A stretch of 64,000 bases of DNA, from the NCBI GenBank assembly GCA_964035575.1, contig OZ037854.1, positions 1,550,001-1,614,000 of the forward strand, read 5' to 3'. The position numbers were made by a program, and so were the translations under genes. The notes below the pieces were generated by a model. It was not told where the DNA came from, ran no database searches, and saw only the letters and a list, made by a program, of their open reading frames with translations. The stretch comes from Rhynchopus sp. YZ270_cl-10. Lineage: Eukaryota; Euglenozoa; Diplonemea; Diplonemida; Diplonemidae. Position 1 is the first letter of the stretch. Every line of letters starts with the position of its first letter. This document shows, one piece after another, positions 46,534-56,947 of the stretch.

Positions 46534-48701
46534 GGGGAATAGTCAGTTATGCCCTACCCTTTTTTTGAAATGGTCAGAGATACCCGAAAATAAGTTCAGA
46601 TATTGGTCAGAGATACCCGAAAATAAGTTCAGATATTGGTCAGAGATGCCCCATTTTCAAAAATAGGGCATAACTGACCAATATCTGAACTTATTTTCGG
46701 GTATTTCGGGTATCTCTGACCATTTCTCAACTTATTTTCGGGCATGTCTGACCATATCGCCAACTTTTTTCGGGTACCCCAAAAAAGTTGGTTTTCGGGT
46801 ATACCCAGATACCCAGGTACCCAGGTACCCAGGTCCAGGTCCAGGTGCCCAGGAACAGGAAAAAAGTCGTGAAAGAGCAACCACAGCTCCACATGACAAA
46901 CACAAAAGTGTCCAGTCACGTGGGGCATTCATGCACTGAGGAGATAATGTTCCAACAATTTACAAGAAAGATTACTTAACCTACTGCTGGAAATTGCCAG
47001 GTCGTAGTAACACACAAAGTGTGCCTCCGTTCGGGAAGACCGGATATTCTAGAGACCAGAAAGGCCTCAAGAATATCTTCCGGTAGTCAAGGTAGAACCG
47101 AGTGAACGGCCCAAGACCCCCGTGGAGAAGTTAAATGTTGTAATGCTATCAGGTAGAAACTGCGACCACTGTCTTACCCTCCTCAATGCATGGTGGTTGA
47201 TGTCTTCCACAACAAATTTCCTGTACCCAGGTACCCATATTCCCAGACCCACGCAGTACCACGTCGCAGTACTACGCAAAATTTACCACCAGACCCTGTC
47301 TTCGTGCACCTGAAGTACAACGCCGCAGACAGGCCAAACATGCGTTGGACTCAGAGGAATGCCCGCTGTGCAGGTATCATGAGAACCAACTCCCAGCAAC
47401 AAGGGGCGCCTTTTGGCGGGCGTTGTTGAGGGTGTTTGGGGTGCAAAGTTTTCCACAATTTTGATGCGCGGGTACAGAAGTGTTATCTTGTTCTTTCATC
47501 TCTAGGAATGTAAATGTCAATCGCGTTTAACTACCACGAGGGCTTGTTCAGTGAACCCACGAGGGGTCGAAGGGGGTTGGTTATCCCGTATCTATCAAAG
47601 GTTGTGTCGACCAGGCGAAACCACTATGTTACGCTGTACGTTGTTAAATCCGAAGAAATAACACTTTAGCAGCCGCAGGAAGTTTGCTAAAAAGAGTGCC
47701 TCACGCTACACAAACCACCACCCGCGATTGACTTAGATGTTATAACAAAGAGAATTCAGAACAAAACAACACCCTGCCCCATACACACTAAATTGTCATG
47801 CTTCGAGAGCATGCCTGGGCCAAAATTACTTGACAAAAAAGGCAACAAGACCACCCACAAGGAGTGTGAAATGTGCACTGGTTTTCTGGGGGAACGCAAT
47901 ATTTTCTTGTGCCTCGTCCTCCGTAAGCAGAGGACAGACTTTCCGGAAGGTTTCCAAAGTCGAATTTCTTGCACTAGCTATGCTCCCTGGGTTAATGGCT
48001 ATAGCAGTGACTGACAAAGTGTTCCCACCCCCAGGTCTTCGTCCACAAACAAATCTAGAATAGATTGATTTGGGTGAAGCCTTGTATTTTGAGTTGTTGA
48101 ATGTCGGAGAGCGGCGCTCATCGTAAATCACGGATGCAGTTCAGATTTCACGATCCTGTGATGAGTGTAAATGTGGGGTGTGATTAAGTATGGTGTACAA
48201 ACGCAGTAGTCGGGAAGGGTGGGGTTAATGAAAAAAGTGGTAATAACTATGTATTTCCGCGAAATAAGGTAGCCTTTTTTCACGCTACAGAGAGTTTCCT
48301 GCTGCACTAATGGTTCCCAAGCGAAGCGAGGGACCATGTATAAGGGTTTGCGGGTTTGCGGGTATTTACCCCCACTAAAAGTAACTGTGTGTGGGGTAGA
48401 GGGGTGAAAATCATACCATGCTGCTTCAATACTGTCTCTGCTGTCGCATTCCCTCATGGTGGGTCACTCACCCACTGGGCAAAAAATCAAAGGGGGTACC
48501 CCCAAATAAGTGGGTACCCCAAATAAGTTCAGAGATACCCGAAAAAAGTTCAGATATACCCGAAAATAAGTTCAAATACCCGAAAATAAGTTCAGATATA
48601 GTCAGTTATGCCCTATTTCTGGTTTTCGGGTATATCTGAACTTATTTTCGGGTATCTCTGACCATTTCAAAAAAAGGGTAGGGTATAACTGACTATTCCC
48701 C
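46534..48701. mobile_element. Non-autonomous DNA transposon, 2,168 bp, unit 2 only
   Basis: Absent from unit 1, where TTTTCATTT is single. Here TTTTCATTT flanks both sides (46525..46533 and 48702..48710), a 9-bp target duplication. The ends GGGGAATAGTCAGTTATGCC and its complement form terminal inverted repeats of about 70 bp, extended inward by GATACCCGAAAATAAGTTCA repeats in both orientations. The interior (about 46860..48470) has no frame over 110 codons and no transposase is recognised. Long inverted ends with a 9-bp duplication suggest a Mutator-like element. Confidence 0.85.
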
Positions 48702-48779
48702 TTTTCATTTTCATTTTCAATCTATCCCTTTTGTTTTGTTTTCAAGATTGTGCAAAACACAAAAAGCACACTTGTCAGG

Positions 48780-48852
48780 TCCTCCTTGGCGCAGTCGGTA
48801 GCGCGTCAGGCTGTTAACCTGCAGGTCGTTGGTTCGAACCCAACAGGAGGAG
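48780..48852 (+). tRNA. tRNA-Asn (GUU) copy 2, unit 2
   Basis: Unit 2 copy of 21896..21968. Confidence 0.96.
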
Positions 48853-48911
48853 ACTTTTTTCCCTTCTCAAACCATTTTCTGTTCTTTGCAAAAGTCATAA
48901 AAAACTGGGAA

Positions 48912-48993
48912 GGCGAGATGGCCGAGCGGTCTAAGGCGCCAGGTTTAGGCCCTGGTCTCTTCGGAGGCGTGGGTTCAAACCCCACTCTCGTCA
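48912..48993 (+). tRNA. tRNA-Leu (UAG), unit 2
   Basis: Unit 2 copy of 22028..22109. Confidence 0.96.
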
Positions 48994-49057
48994 CGTTATT
49001 ACCATTTTTCCGCAGAAAACCCACCTCTTGTGGAAAACAGTTCCGGTCATTATTGTA

Positions 49058-49130
49058 GCAGCTATCGTCTAGTGGTTAGGACGCTCGCCTCACACGCGAG
49101 AGATCGTCGGTTCAATCCCGACTAGCTGTA
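49058..49130 (+). tRNA. tRNA-Val (CAC), unit 2
   Basis: Unit 2 copy of 22174..22246. Confidence 0.96.
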
Positions 49131-49220
49131 ATTTCTTTTTGAACTTTCCTTCACATTTTCGTTCAATGCAACGATCGAAAAGATGTCCCCATGCAGATAA
49201 TAGTTTTGCCTACTATCAGA

Positions 49221-49292
49221 TCCGCTGTAGTATAGTGGTTAGAACAGCCGGCTCTCACCCGGCAGACCGGGGTTCAATTCCCCGCAGCGGAA
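49221..49292 (+). tRNA. tRNA-Glu (CUC), unit 2
   Basis: Unit 2 copy of 22337..22408. Confidence 0.96.
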
Positions 49293-49386
49293 AATACCTT
49301 TTTTTAGACCAAGTTTTGGAGAGAAGAATTTCTGACTTTTGAATATTAACGCCATCATGTAAATCTGGATGAAGAAAATAATCAGT

Positions 49387-49458
49387 GGCTTAGTGGTCTA
49401 GTGGCATGATTCTCGCTTCGGGTGCGAGAGGTCCAGGGTTCGATTCCCTGCTGAGCCC
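49387..49458 (+). tRNA. tRNA-Pro (CGG), unit 2
   Basis: Unit 2 copy of 22502..22573. Confidence 0.96.
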
Positions 49459-49672
49459 CTCTTTTTATTTAGGTAGTTTCTTGCTTGGGAATTGTTTAGA
49501 AAAATTATTTCCACATCTTTTCGACCACCAAAATCCCAAGATGAGGAAGTTTGGAAAAGTGCATTTTTGTGAAAGTATTTTGCCATATCTTTGTTGTCAC
49601 CAAAATCCCAAGATGGTGAGAGAATCTTGAAAAATCATTTTCCATATTTTCACTTCCCAGTGAAAAAGAGAA

Positions 49673-49745
49673 TACCCATGGTGGGGATCGAACCCACAAT
49701 CTTTCGCTTAGGAAGCGAACGCCTTATCCATTGGGCTACACGGGC
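49673..49745 (-). tRNA. tRNA-Arg (CCU), unit 2
   Basis: Unit 2 copy of 22788..22860. Confidence 0.96.
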
Positions 49746-49853
49746 CTAATAGTTTTACCTTCTTTCCTTTTCTCTGGGGTGGTCAAATTTAGGACAAGAG
49801 ACTTTTCTGCATGACCACCCCCCACAATGATTCTTTGGTTTAAATGAATGTGA

Positions 49854-49926
49854 GCCTCCCTAGCTCAGTCGGTAGAGCGCAAGGCCCTTAACCTTGTGGT
49901 CGCGGGTTCGAGCCCCGCGGGAGGTG
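49854..49926 (+). tRNA. tRNA-Lys (CUU), C33, copy 2, unit 2
   Basis: Unit 2 copy of 22967..23039. Confidence 0.95.
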
Positions 49927-50234
49927 CTTTTCTTTTTGAATGTTTACGATTTTGCAGGTTTCTGAGATTTTGAGGCAAATGAAAACCAAAAAATATTTCC
50001 TCCACTTGATCTCAGTTCTGTTTCGTTGGCAAGTTGAGAGTGGAATTTGGGTGAAAATATGTGTTTTCCGAACCAACACAGGACTCCCACCGACCGGTGT
50101 AGGTTTTGCGTTCAACCAGGTGTGAACTGCTTCCACTCGCGAAAAGTGCCAGACCCTTTTGCTGGGGATAGCACGTTTCAGCCCCACAACTTATCTCCTT
50201 TCTGGGCATGTCCAGTGTGCTCAGCTGCCGCTTC

Positions 50235-50643
50235 TTGGCGACTCACCAGTACAGAATGGTGGAATCCAGCACAGAATGGAATGGCTGGGAAATCCTTAGC
50301 AATCCATAATTCAGATGGAAAAACTCCTGACCTGGCTATTGAATTTTCGGATCATTTTCTCAGTCACAATGCAAGCACAGAATGGAAACCAAAACCAAGC
50401 ACAGAATGGAACACGGCTATAAGACTCCAGCCATTCCATTCTGTGCTGGTTTTTCGTTTCCATTCTGTGTTTGCATTGTGACTGAGAAAATGATCTGAAA
50501 ATTCAATACCCGGGTCAGGAGTTTTTTTTTCCACTCCTAACAAATCCTTACAGTAAGCCTATAAGTCTCCAGCCATTCCATTCTGTGCTGGTTTTTGGAG
50601 CCCATTCTGTGAGCACTCGCTCGGGCCTGTACTGGAGTACGGC
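50235..50643. mobile_element. GCACAGAATGG inverted-repeat element, unit 2
   Basis: Counterpart of 23348..23761 with small changes near the right end. Boundaries approximate. Confidence 0.5.
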
Positions 50644-50741
50644 CAGGCCATCTCCCTTCTGCGTTCCTGCCTGTCACATCCAGTGCTCAGTTGCTGCTTC
50701 TTCAGCACAACCACATCACATCACATCACCAAAAAATAGAA

Positions 50742-50813
50742 AGGCAACTGGGGGGATCGAACCCCCGACCCTTGGTTTACAAGACCAATGCTCTGCCACT
50801 GAGCTAAATCGCC
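50742..50813 (-). tRNA. tRNA-Thr (UGU), unit 2
   Basis: Unit 2 copy of 23858..23929. Confidence 0.96.
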
Positions 50814-50895
50814 GCTGATTAAGATGCTTTTGCTGTTTCTCCTGCGAAGAAGTTTTTCAAGACAACACAGAAAGGAAAGTGTGTAAAAAAAGAAA

Positions 50896-50966
50896 TGACC
50901 CTAGACGGAATCGAACCGCCGTTGATGGATTTGGAATCCATAGTGCTACCGCTACACCATAGGGCC
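50896..50966 (-). tRNA. tRNA-Trp (CCA), unit 2
   Basis: Unit 2 copy of 24012..24082. Confidence 0.96.
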
Positions 50967-51051
50967 CATGATTTAGGGCTTCAATGCGTTTAGCATGAAG
51001 GTGGAAATTTTGCTGAAAATCCCACACAAAGGAAAAAGACACACAAAAAAG

Positions 51052-51124
51052 TGCGAGGTGCCAGGATCGAACTGACGACCTTAGGATTATGGGACCTACG
51101 CGCTCCCGACTGCGCCAACCTCGC
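51052..51124 (-). tRNA. Elongator tRNA-Met (CAU), C33, unit 2
   Basis: Unit 2 copy of 24168..24240. Confidence 0.94.
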
Positions 51125-51248
51125 CTTGATATTATCGTATCATTAAGAAATACATGGGGTGCAAATTTCTACAGGTTTGTGTGGCAAAAAAATTTTTTTG
51201 AGCCAAAAAATTTTATGGGCTTCTGTGAAAACAATGACAGTTGTAGAA

Positions 51249-51332
51249 CCTCTCGTAGCTCAATTGGTAGAGCGCTCGACTGTAGAATACTCGGTTATCG
51301 AGCGGTCGCTGGTTCGATTCCGGCCGAGAGGA
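51249..51332 (+). tRNA. tRNA-Tyr (GUA) with 11-nt intron, unit 2
   Basis: Unit 2 copy of 24365..24448. Confidence 0.95.
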
Positions 51333-51409
51333 TTTTTTTCGTTTTCGTGTTCCAGATTATTTTCTGCAAACAGATGACTGCCTAAAAACAAAGAACGGTG
51401 AGAATTACA

Positions 51410-51491
51410 GCAGTCGTATCCAAGTGGTTACGGAGGTGGACTAGAAATCCATTGGGCTCTGCCCGCGCAGGTTCAAGTCCTGCCGACTGCG
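51410..51491 (+). tRNA. tRNA-Ser (AGA), unit 2
   Basis: Unit 2 copy of 24526..24607. Confidence 0.96.
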
Positions 51492-51879
51492 ATTCATTTT
51501 TTGTTCACGAATTTTCGTGCATTTTCGTCGTTTCTGTGCTCATTTTAGACCATTTTGATGCGCGAAATTAAATCAGAGTGAAGATTGTATCCTCGGTAGT
51601 ATAGAGGTCAGTATTTGGCCATCCTCCAGTACAGGCCCGCAAAATTTGGCACAGAATGGGCCCAAAAAAACCAGCACAGAATGGAAACGAAAAACCAGCA
51701 CAGAATGGAATAGCCGGAGCCTAATAGCCGTGTTCCATTCTGTGCTGGCTTTTCGTTTCCATTCTGTGCTGGTTTTTCAGAAAATTTTTGATTTCCATTC
51801 TGTACTGGCTTTTCGTTTCCATTCTGTGCTGGCATTTTGACTGAGAAAATGATCCGAAATTCAATACCCGGGTCAGGAG

Positions 51880-52460
51880 TTTTTTTTCCTCTCCTAACAA
51901 ATCCTTAAGGAAAAGTGAATTATGGATTGCTCAGGATTCCGCAGCCATTCCATTCTGTGCTGGTGTTTCAAAAAAGTACACTTTTTCGTTACGAACCAAA
52001 AAGTGCACTTTTCTGAAACACCAGCACAGAATGGAATAGCTGGGGAATCCTTAGCAATCCATAATTCACTTTTCCCCTAACAAATCCTTAAGGAAAAGTG
52101 AATTATGGATCCTTAAGGATTCCCCAGCCATTCCATTCTGTGCTGGTGTTTCAAAAAAGTGCACTTTTTCGTTACGAACCAAAAAGTGCACTTTTCTGAA
52201 ACACCAGCACAGAATGGAATAGCTGGGGAATCCTTAGCAATCCATAATTCACTTTTCCCCTAACAAATCCTTAAGGAAAAGTGAATTATGGATCCTTAAG
52301 GATTCCCCAGCCATTCCATTCTGTGCTGGTGATTCAGAAAAGTGCACTTTTTTGGTTCGAAACGAAAAAGTGCACTTTTCTGAAACACCAGCACAGAATG
52401 GAATGGCTGGGAAATCCTTAGCAATCCATAATTCACTTTTCCTTAAGGATTTGTTAGGGG
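51880..52460. repeat. Nested long palindromes inside the transposon
   Basis: Three successive foldback blocks of roughly 190 bp. Each has CTTTTTCGTTACGAACCAAA-type centres flanked by AAAAGTGCACTTTT, CACCAGCACAGAATGG, CCTTAAGGAT and GAATTATGGAT in inverted order. Confidence 0.85.
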
Positions 52461-52470
52461 AAACAAAAAC

Positions 52471-52556
52471 TGCTGCTTCTGGGGTTTGAACCTCCGACCA
52501 CTGGGAAAATAGAATGTGAACAACCCTTGTGGTGCCCACTTGGATGCTTCGTCAGC
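52471..52556 (-). pseudogene. tRNA-like segment in transposon (minus)
   Basis: On the minus strand it opens GCTGACG and ATCCAAGTGG like the Ser genes and has GGTTCAAACCCC in T-arm position, then GCAGCAGTTTTT. The anticodon arm is not convincing. Confidence 0.35.
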
Positions 52557-52581
52557 AATAAGGATTTCCATTAAAGTAGAG

Positions 52582-52662
52582 AGAGTGTCCTAGTGGTTAC
52601 CACACAGGTTCCGCACACTACATATTACTACTGGTCGGAGGTTCAAACCCCAGAGGGTGCAG
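52582..52662 (+). pseudogene. tRNA-like segment in transposon (plus)
   Basis: CCTAGTGGTTACCAC resembles a D arm, and GGTCGGAGGTTCAAACCCCA is the same T-arm-like block as in the minus-strand segment, with GCAGTTTTTGTT after it. Acceptor arms do not pair well. Confidence 0.35.
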
Positions 52663-52739
52663 TTTTTGTTGTTCGTGTGGTTAATAAGCTGGCTGGTGGG
52701 TGCGGGTGCACGGGACCCTGCTGGTTCTAGGTTGCGTTA

Positions 52740-52985
52740 TCTGGCTGGTGGTTGTGCGGGTTTGCGGGTTGACGGGTGCGCGGGTTTGCGGTCCCTAGCT
52801 GGTTCGTGTGGTCGATAAGCTGGCTCTTGGGTGCGGGTGTGCGGGAACCTACTGGTTCTAGGTTGCGTTATCTGGCTGGTGGTTGTGCGGGTTTGCGGGT
52901 TGACGGGTGCGCGGGTTTGCGGTCACTAGCTGGTTCGTGTGGTTGTGCGGGTGCGCGGGGTTCGGGCAGCGTTATCTGGTTCTAG
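52740..52985. repeat. ~130-bp tandem repeat in transposon
   Basis: Two copies of a block containing GGCTGGTGGTTGTGCGGG, TTTGCGGGTTGACGGG and CTAGCTGGTTCGTGTGGT. Non-coding. Confidence 0.8.
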
Positions 52986-53329
52986 GTTGTGTTAACTGGC
53001 TGGTGTAGGTGAAACTTTTTGTCATTTTCAGGTGAGACAAAGTTTTGGCCTGAAAAATTTTCTCAAAAATCTTGCTCTGTGAAAAAAAAATTTTTTTGTG
53101 TAGAAAAATTTTTTTTGGCCTGTAAGTGGGTCAAGTCTGAGTCCGTCCATTCTGTGCTGGTTTTTGGGTCACCATTCTGTGCTGGATTCCACCATTCTGT
53201 ACTGGTGAGTCGCCCAGTATTTCCGCCTGTCACGCGGAAGACCCGGGTTCAATTCCCGGCCGGGGAATTCTTTTTTGTACAGGGCTCCCACTCATTGTTT
53301 CGTTTCTTTTCTGATGAAAATCAAATCAG

Positions 53330-53402
53330 GCCCCGTTGGCGCAATGGATAGCGCGTTGGACTTCGAATCCAAAGGTTGCGGGTTCGAGTCCCGCACGGGG
53401 TT
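53330..53402 (+). tRNA. tRNA-Arg (UCG), unit 2
   Basis: Unit 2 copy of 24840..24912. Confidence 0.95.
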
Positions 53403-53688
53403 AACTTTTTGAACATTGTTTTTTTGAACTTTTTTGAAAACACAAAAAAGTGAGAGGTTGGTGTCAAATGAATTACAGTGACAAGTTACAGTCACAACAG
53501 ATAAAAACATTGGGTCCAGTGGGAAGGGGTCACCCCGGGATTTTGGATTTTTTGGTAGTCAACCCACCCATAAGAACCTTGAAAAATTTTTGGGAAAAAC
53601 TTGAAAACTGGAAATTCTTTGAAAAGCTGACATTTCAGAAAAAATTTTCTGAACATGAAAATTTTGCTTCCCCCTTTAAAAAAAGAAC

Positions 53689-53760
53689 TGCACTTACCGG
53701 GAGTCGAACCCGGGCCGCTCGCTTGGAAGGCGAGAATACTAACCGTTATACCATAAGTGC
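53689..53760 (-). tRNA. tRNA-Gly (UCC), unit 2
   Basis: Unit 2 copy of 25199..25270. Confidence 0.96.
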
Positions 53761-53849
53761 TGTTACTTTCATGCAAAGTGTTTTCTTTGTGAGGGGCGAT
53801 TTCAAAATGAAAATAATTTCAAATTCTTCAAATTGCCTAAAAAAAGAAG

Positions 53850-53921
53850 CAACCGTGGCAGGACTCGAACCTGCAACCGCCTGATCCGTGGTCAGGCGCT
53901 CTTCCATTGAGCCACACGGTC
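53850..53921 (-). tRNA. tRNA-Arg (ACG), C33, unit 2
   Basis: Unit 2 copy of 25360..25431. Confidence 0.94.
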
Positions 53922-54009
53922 CATGTCTTTAGGCAATAGTATTTTTTATGTGGCCTGCATATTTTTGGAGTTGAAAAAAAATTTAGACGGTTGATTGTAC
54001 AGCTAAAAA

Positions 54010-54081
54010 AGCGGTTACCGAGAATTGAACTCGGGTCTCCCGTGCCACAAACGGGTGTTCTAACCACTAAACCATAACCGC
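54010..54081 (-). tRNA. tRNA-His (GUG), unit 2
   Basis: Unit 2 copy of 25520..25591. Confidence 0.95.
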
Positions 54082-54197
54082 TTGAATATTCCCACTTATT
54101 GGGATCTCAGAAAGGGTTTTATTTCGAGGGATATTGTGAAATATTTTTCAACCATGCAACGAGCGGCAACTCGAGCACAATTTCGACTAATATCGTA

Positions 54198-54268
54198 GCG
54201 TAATTGGTCTAGTGGTAGAATGGCCCCCCGCCACGGGGTCGGCCCGGGTTCGATTCCCGGATTACGCA
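54198..54268 (+). tRNA. tRNA-Gly (GCC), unit 3
   Basis: Unit 3 copy of 46..116. Confidence 0.96.
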
Positions 54269-54491
54269 CTCTCTTTTTGCGATTGACAAAAGCAAAACAA
54301 TATGGTTTCGGACAGTTTCAGGTCAGTCACAAACTCGTTCAAAACGAAAAAGTGGAAATGATATGTACTCTTTCTTGTGTAAGGATTCTTAGTGGAGAAA
54401 GAAATTTTTTGTCTGATGCCGGTTTTTGCTCGACATAGTAAGTCAGTTCAGTCACAACTTCCGTCACAATCGAAAAAAAATTTGACTCATA

Positions 54492-54752
54492 TGTTTATAA
54501 ACCCATGCTGACTTACATGTTTATTTGTTCACAAAAATCCCAGTTCATAAACATGTAAGTCAGTATGGCCGCTCTGGTGGCCGCATGTTTTTGGGTTAAC
54601 TTACGTGTTTATGAAAAACCTGACTTACATGTTTATTTGTTCACAAAATTCCCTGGGTTAATAACCATGTAAGTCAGGTTTTTCATAACCATGTAAGTCA
54701 GGTTGGGACTACAACATGTTCATAAACCCAACCTGACTTACATGTATATTTC
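54492..54752. repeat. ACTTACATG hairpin repeats, unit 3
   Basis: Unit 3 copy of the hairpin cluster in 117..661. Confidence 0.7.
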
Positions 54753-54813
54753 TTCACAAAATTCCCAAGATATGGCCGGTGCACTGGTCAGAGACATCAC
54801 GTTTGCGGGCCAA

Positions 54814-54978
54814 CCCCCCTGTGCGCCCGATTAGCTTACCCCCCTGTGCGCCCGATTAGGAATACCCCCCTGTGCGCCCGATTAGCTTACCCCCCTGTGC
54901 GCCCGATTAGGAATACCCCCCTGTGCGCCCGATTAGGGATCCCCCTGTGCGCCCGATTAGCTTACCCCCTGTGCGCCC
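54814..54978. repeat. 25-bp minisatellite, 7 copies
   Basis: Same array as 662..800 with one copy more. Confidence 0.93.
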
Positions 54979-55004
54979 ACCTACCTAGTCACTGTGACCA
55001 GGTG

Positions 55005-55024
55005 CCTGGTCAGATCTGACCAGG
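55005..55024. repeat. 20-bp palindrome, unit 3
   Basis: Unit 3 copy of 827..846. Confidence 0.8.
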
Positions 55025-55338
55025 TACCCTTACTAATATGCCTTACCAATATGGCCAGGGGTGTGGTATGTTGGGTGCACAAGGGAGTTTCACGATGGGG
55101 GAATACATGCTGGACATGTGCCTTATCTTATGCACAGGTGCAATGGATGGCATAGCAAACCCGTATGCCCATTGCGTGTGTGGGTTTGCTGGCCTAGGAC
55201 TGTACGGAAAGTGCACGGGTCCACCACAGTACAACCAGTCATGCACCAAGGGCAACTGGCTGTTTTATCAATTTTTGAACTTTTTTTTAGACATTGCCAA
55301 ACCTTCTCCATAATCTGAGATCTTGGGAAACAAGATAA

Positions 55339-55410
55339 GCTCGCGTGGCGCAATGGAAGCGCGTCGGTTCCCGACGCCGGAGGTTGCGGGTTCGATCCCC
55401 GCCGCGAGTA
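55339..55410 (+). tRNA. tRNA-Arg (CCG), C33, unit 3
   Basis: Unit 3 copy of 1161..1232. A 14-bp deletion lies in the spacer after it. Confidence 0.85.
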
Positions 55411-55521
55411 CTTTTTGTTCATTCCAAAATATTTTTAGATTTCCTCCTTTGCCAAATTGAAAATTCAGAAATGCGAAAATATCAAAAAACAGCTCCGAAA
55501 TTTGAAAGCAATTAAAAAGGA

Positions 55522-55593
55522 TTCCCCCTCCGGGGTTTGAACCCGGGTCGCCTGGGTGAAAGCCAGGTATACTAACCACTGTACTAAAGGGGA
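55522..55593 (-). tRNA. tRNA-Glu (UUC), unit 3
   Basis: Unit 3 copy of 1358..1429. Confidence 0.96.
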
Positions 55594-55690
55594 GGTGATA
55601 CTTAGGCACAATCCAAAAAGGGTACTTTTGTGCAAGGAACACGGAATTTCAAACGAAAAAATAAATAAAAATGAAAATCCAAAAAGACAA

Positions 55691-55762
55691 GGGCTCGGCG
55701 GGGAATTGAACCCCGGACCTCTCGCACCCTAAGCGAGAATCATGCCACTAGACCACCGAGCC
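55691..55762 (-). tRNA. tRNA-Pro (AGG), unit 3
   Basis: Unit 3 copy of 1527..1598. Confidence 0.96.
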
Positions 55763-55876
55763 ACGAATTCTCTCGCATTCTCTTCGTACCAAGGCCATAA
55801 GTTTCCATCATTCCTTGTGTGTGTTTTCGTTTTGAATAAGGTCCCCATGTAAATGCTGTCTTCGCTAACAATCAGA

Positions 55877-55949
55877 TCCTCCTTGGCGCAGTCGGTAGCG
55901 CGTCAGGCTGTTAACCTGCAGGTCGTTGGTTCGAACCCAACAGGAGGAG
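55877..55949 (+). tRNA. tRNA-Asn (GUU) copy 1, unit 3
   Basis: Unit 3 copy of 1713..1785. The spacer after it matches unit 1, not unit 2. Confidence 0.96.
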
Positions 55950-56202
55950 ATTTTTCATTTTTTTGAGTTTTTGATTCTATTTTTGATTTTGAGCTAAAAA
56001 TCCACATTGTGTGTCATCTTGATGTTGAAACTATTTTTCAGATTTCCAAGGTTGTCTCACCAAAAAAACCAAACATCTTGAATGCTGTCCTAACTTGGAG
56101 ATTGTTGACCTGAAGATAAAACAGATTTTGTCAGGTTTTTTTTTTGAGTTTGAAAAAGTTCAGAACAGAATGAAAAAAGGGATCGATGCAGTGTATAAAA
56201 AA

Positions 56203-56284
56203 CGCGAACGGCAAGGTTCGAACTTGCGCATGCAGAGCACACTCGCTTAGCAGGCGAGCCCCGTAACCACTTGGGTACGTCCGC
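56203..56284 (-). tRNA. tRNA-Ser (GCU), unit 3
   Basis: Unit 3 copy of 2039..2120. Confidence 0.96.
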
Positions 56285-56504
56285 TTAATTACCTGTCAGT
56301 ACTTAGGACGAAGCTTGTACTTTGTTTAACGACACGTTAGTGATCACTTGTGTGGTCACCAAAAATCATCGCAATTGTGACCACCAAAAAAATTTTTTGG
56401 GCACGATTTCGCGCGATGGTGAGCTCATTGCACGACGGCCGACACACCATGTTTTCCAACAAATTTAAAAAATTCCAGAAAAATTCAGGTATCAATACAA
56501 AAAG

Positions 56505-56577
56505 CACCTCCCGCGGGGCTCGAACCCGCGACCACAAGGTTAAGGGCCTTGCGCTCTACCGACTGAGCTAGGGAGGC
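56505..56577 (-). tRNA. tRNA-Lys (CUU), C33, copy 1, unit 3
   Basis: Unit 3 copy of 2341..2413. Confidence 0.95.
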
Positions 56578-56679
56578 TCATATTAACTTAAACCAAAGAA
56601 TCAAGATGGGGTACTTGTGTGTACCTGCAACCATCACATTTTCCATCGTTGTTGCGTGAACAAAAGGATCCGGATTATC

Positions 56680-56751
56680 TCTCCTATGGTGTAGTGGTTA
56701 GCACCCTGGACTTTGAATCCAGTAGCCGCGGTTCAAACCCGCGTGGGAGAA
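56680..56751 (+). tRNA. tRNA-Gln (UUG), unit 3
   Basis: Unit 3 copy of 2516..2587. Confidence 0.96.
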
Positions 56752-56865
56752 CTTTTCTTTTTCCAAGTGTTTTCAATATTTTTTGGAGCTTTGTCACACA
56801 CATCTTCAATCTCTGCATTTGATGACAAAACATAGATCACAGAAATCAAACGAAAAGGTAAAGAA

Positions 56866-56947
56866 CGCTGACGGCAGGGTTCGAACCTGCGCGGGCAGAG
56901 CCCAGTGGATTTCAAGTCCACCTCCGTAACCACTTGGATACGTCAGC
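56866..56947 (-). tRNA. tRNA-Ser (UGA), unit 3
   Basis: Unit 3 copy of 2702..2783. The unit-1-like to unit-2-like switch falls around this gene. Confidence 0.96.

Larger units (their letters stand above)
51617..53214. mobile_element. Non-autonomous DNA transposon, 1,598 bp, unit 2 only
   Basis: Flanked by the 8-bp duplication CAGTATTT. The ends GGCCATCCTCCAGTACAG and (complement) GGCGACTCACCAGTACAG are imperfect terminal inverted repeats. The left half holds nested palindromes, the middle two tRNA-like segments and the right half a ~130-bp GGGTTTGCGG repeat. No coding frame. The ends and GCACAGAATGG words relate it to the element at 23348, so the family is multi-copy here. Confidence 0.85.
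51590..53267 (+). pseudogene. tRNA-Asp (GUC) copy 2, split by a transposon
   Basis: The 5' part (51590..51616) ends in CAGTATTT between the D arm and the anticodon stem. The 3' part resumes with a duplicate CAGTATTT at 53215 and runs to 53267. Only the insertion breaks the gene; the rest matches 24706..24777. Confidence 0.93.
25663..54152. repeat. RNA-gene tandem unit 2 (28,490 bp)
   Basis: Second complete unit. It has the same gene order as unit 1 and long stretches read the same. It is longer because of insertions at 46534..48701 and 51617..53214, partly offset by loss of one 872-bp SL interval and one 25-bp minisatellite copy. One of its two tRNA-Asp genes is split. Confidence 0.97.

Noticed and set aside
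46534-48701. Possible transposase gene in the 2.2-kb insertion
   Set aside because: The longest frames are about 110 codons, lack recognisable motifs and are not arranged as a broken single gene.
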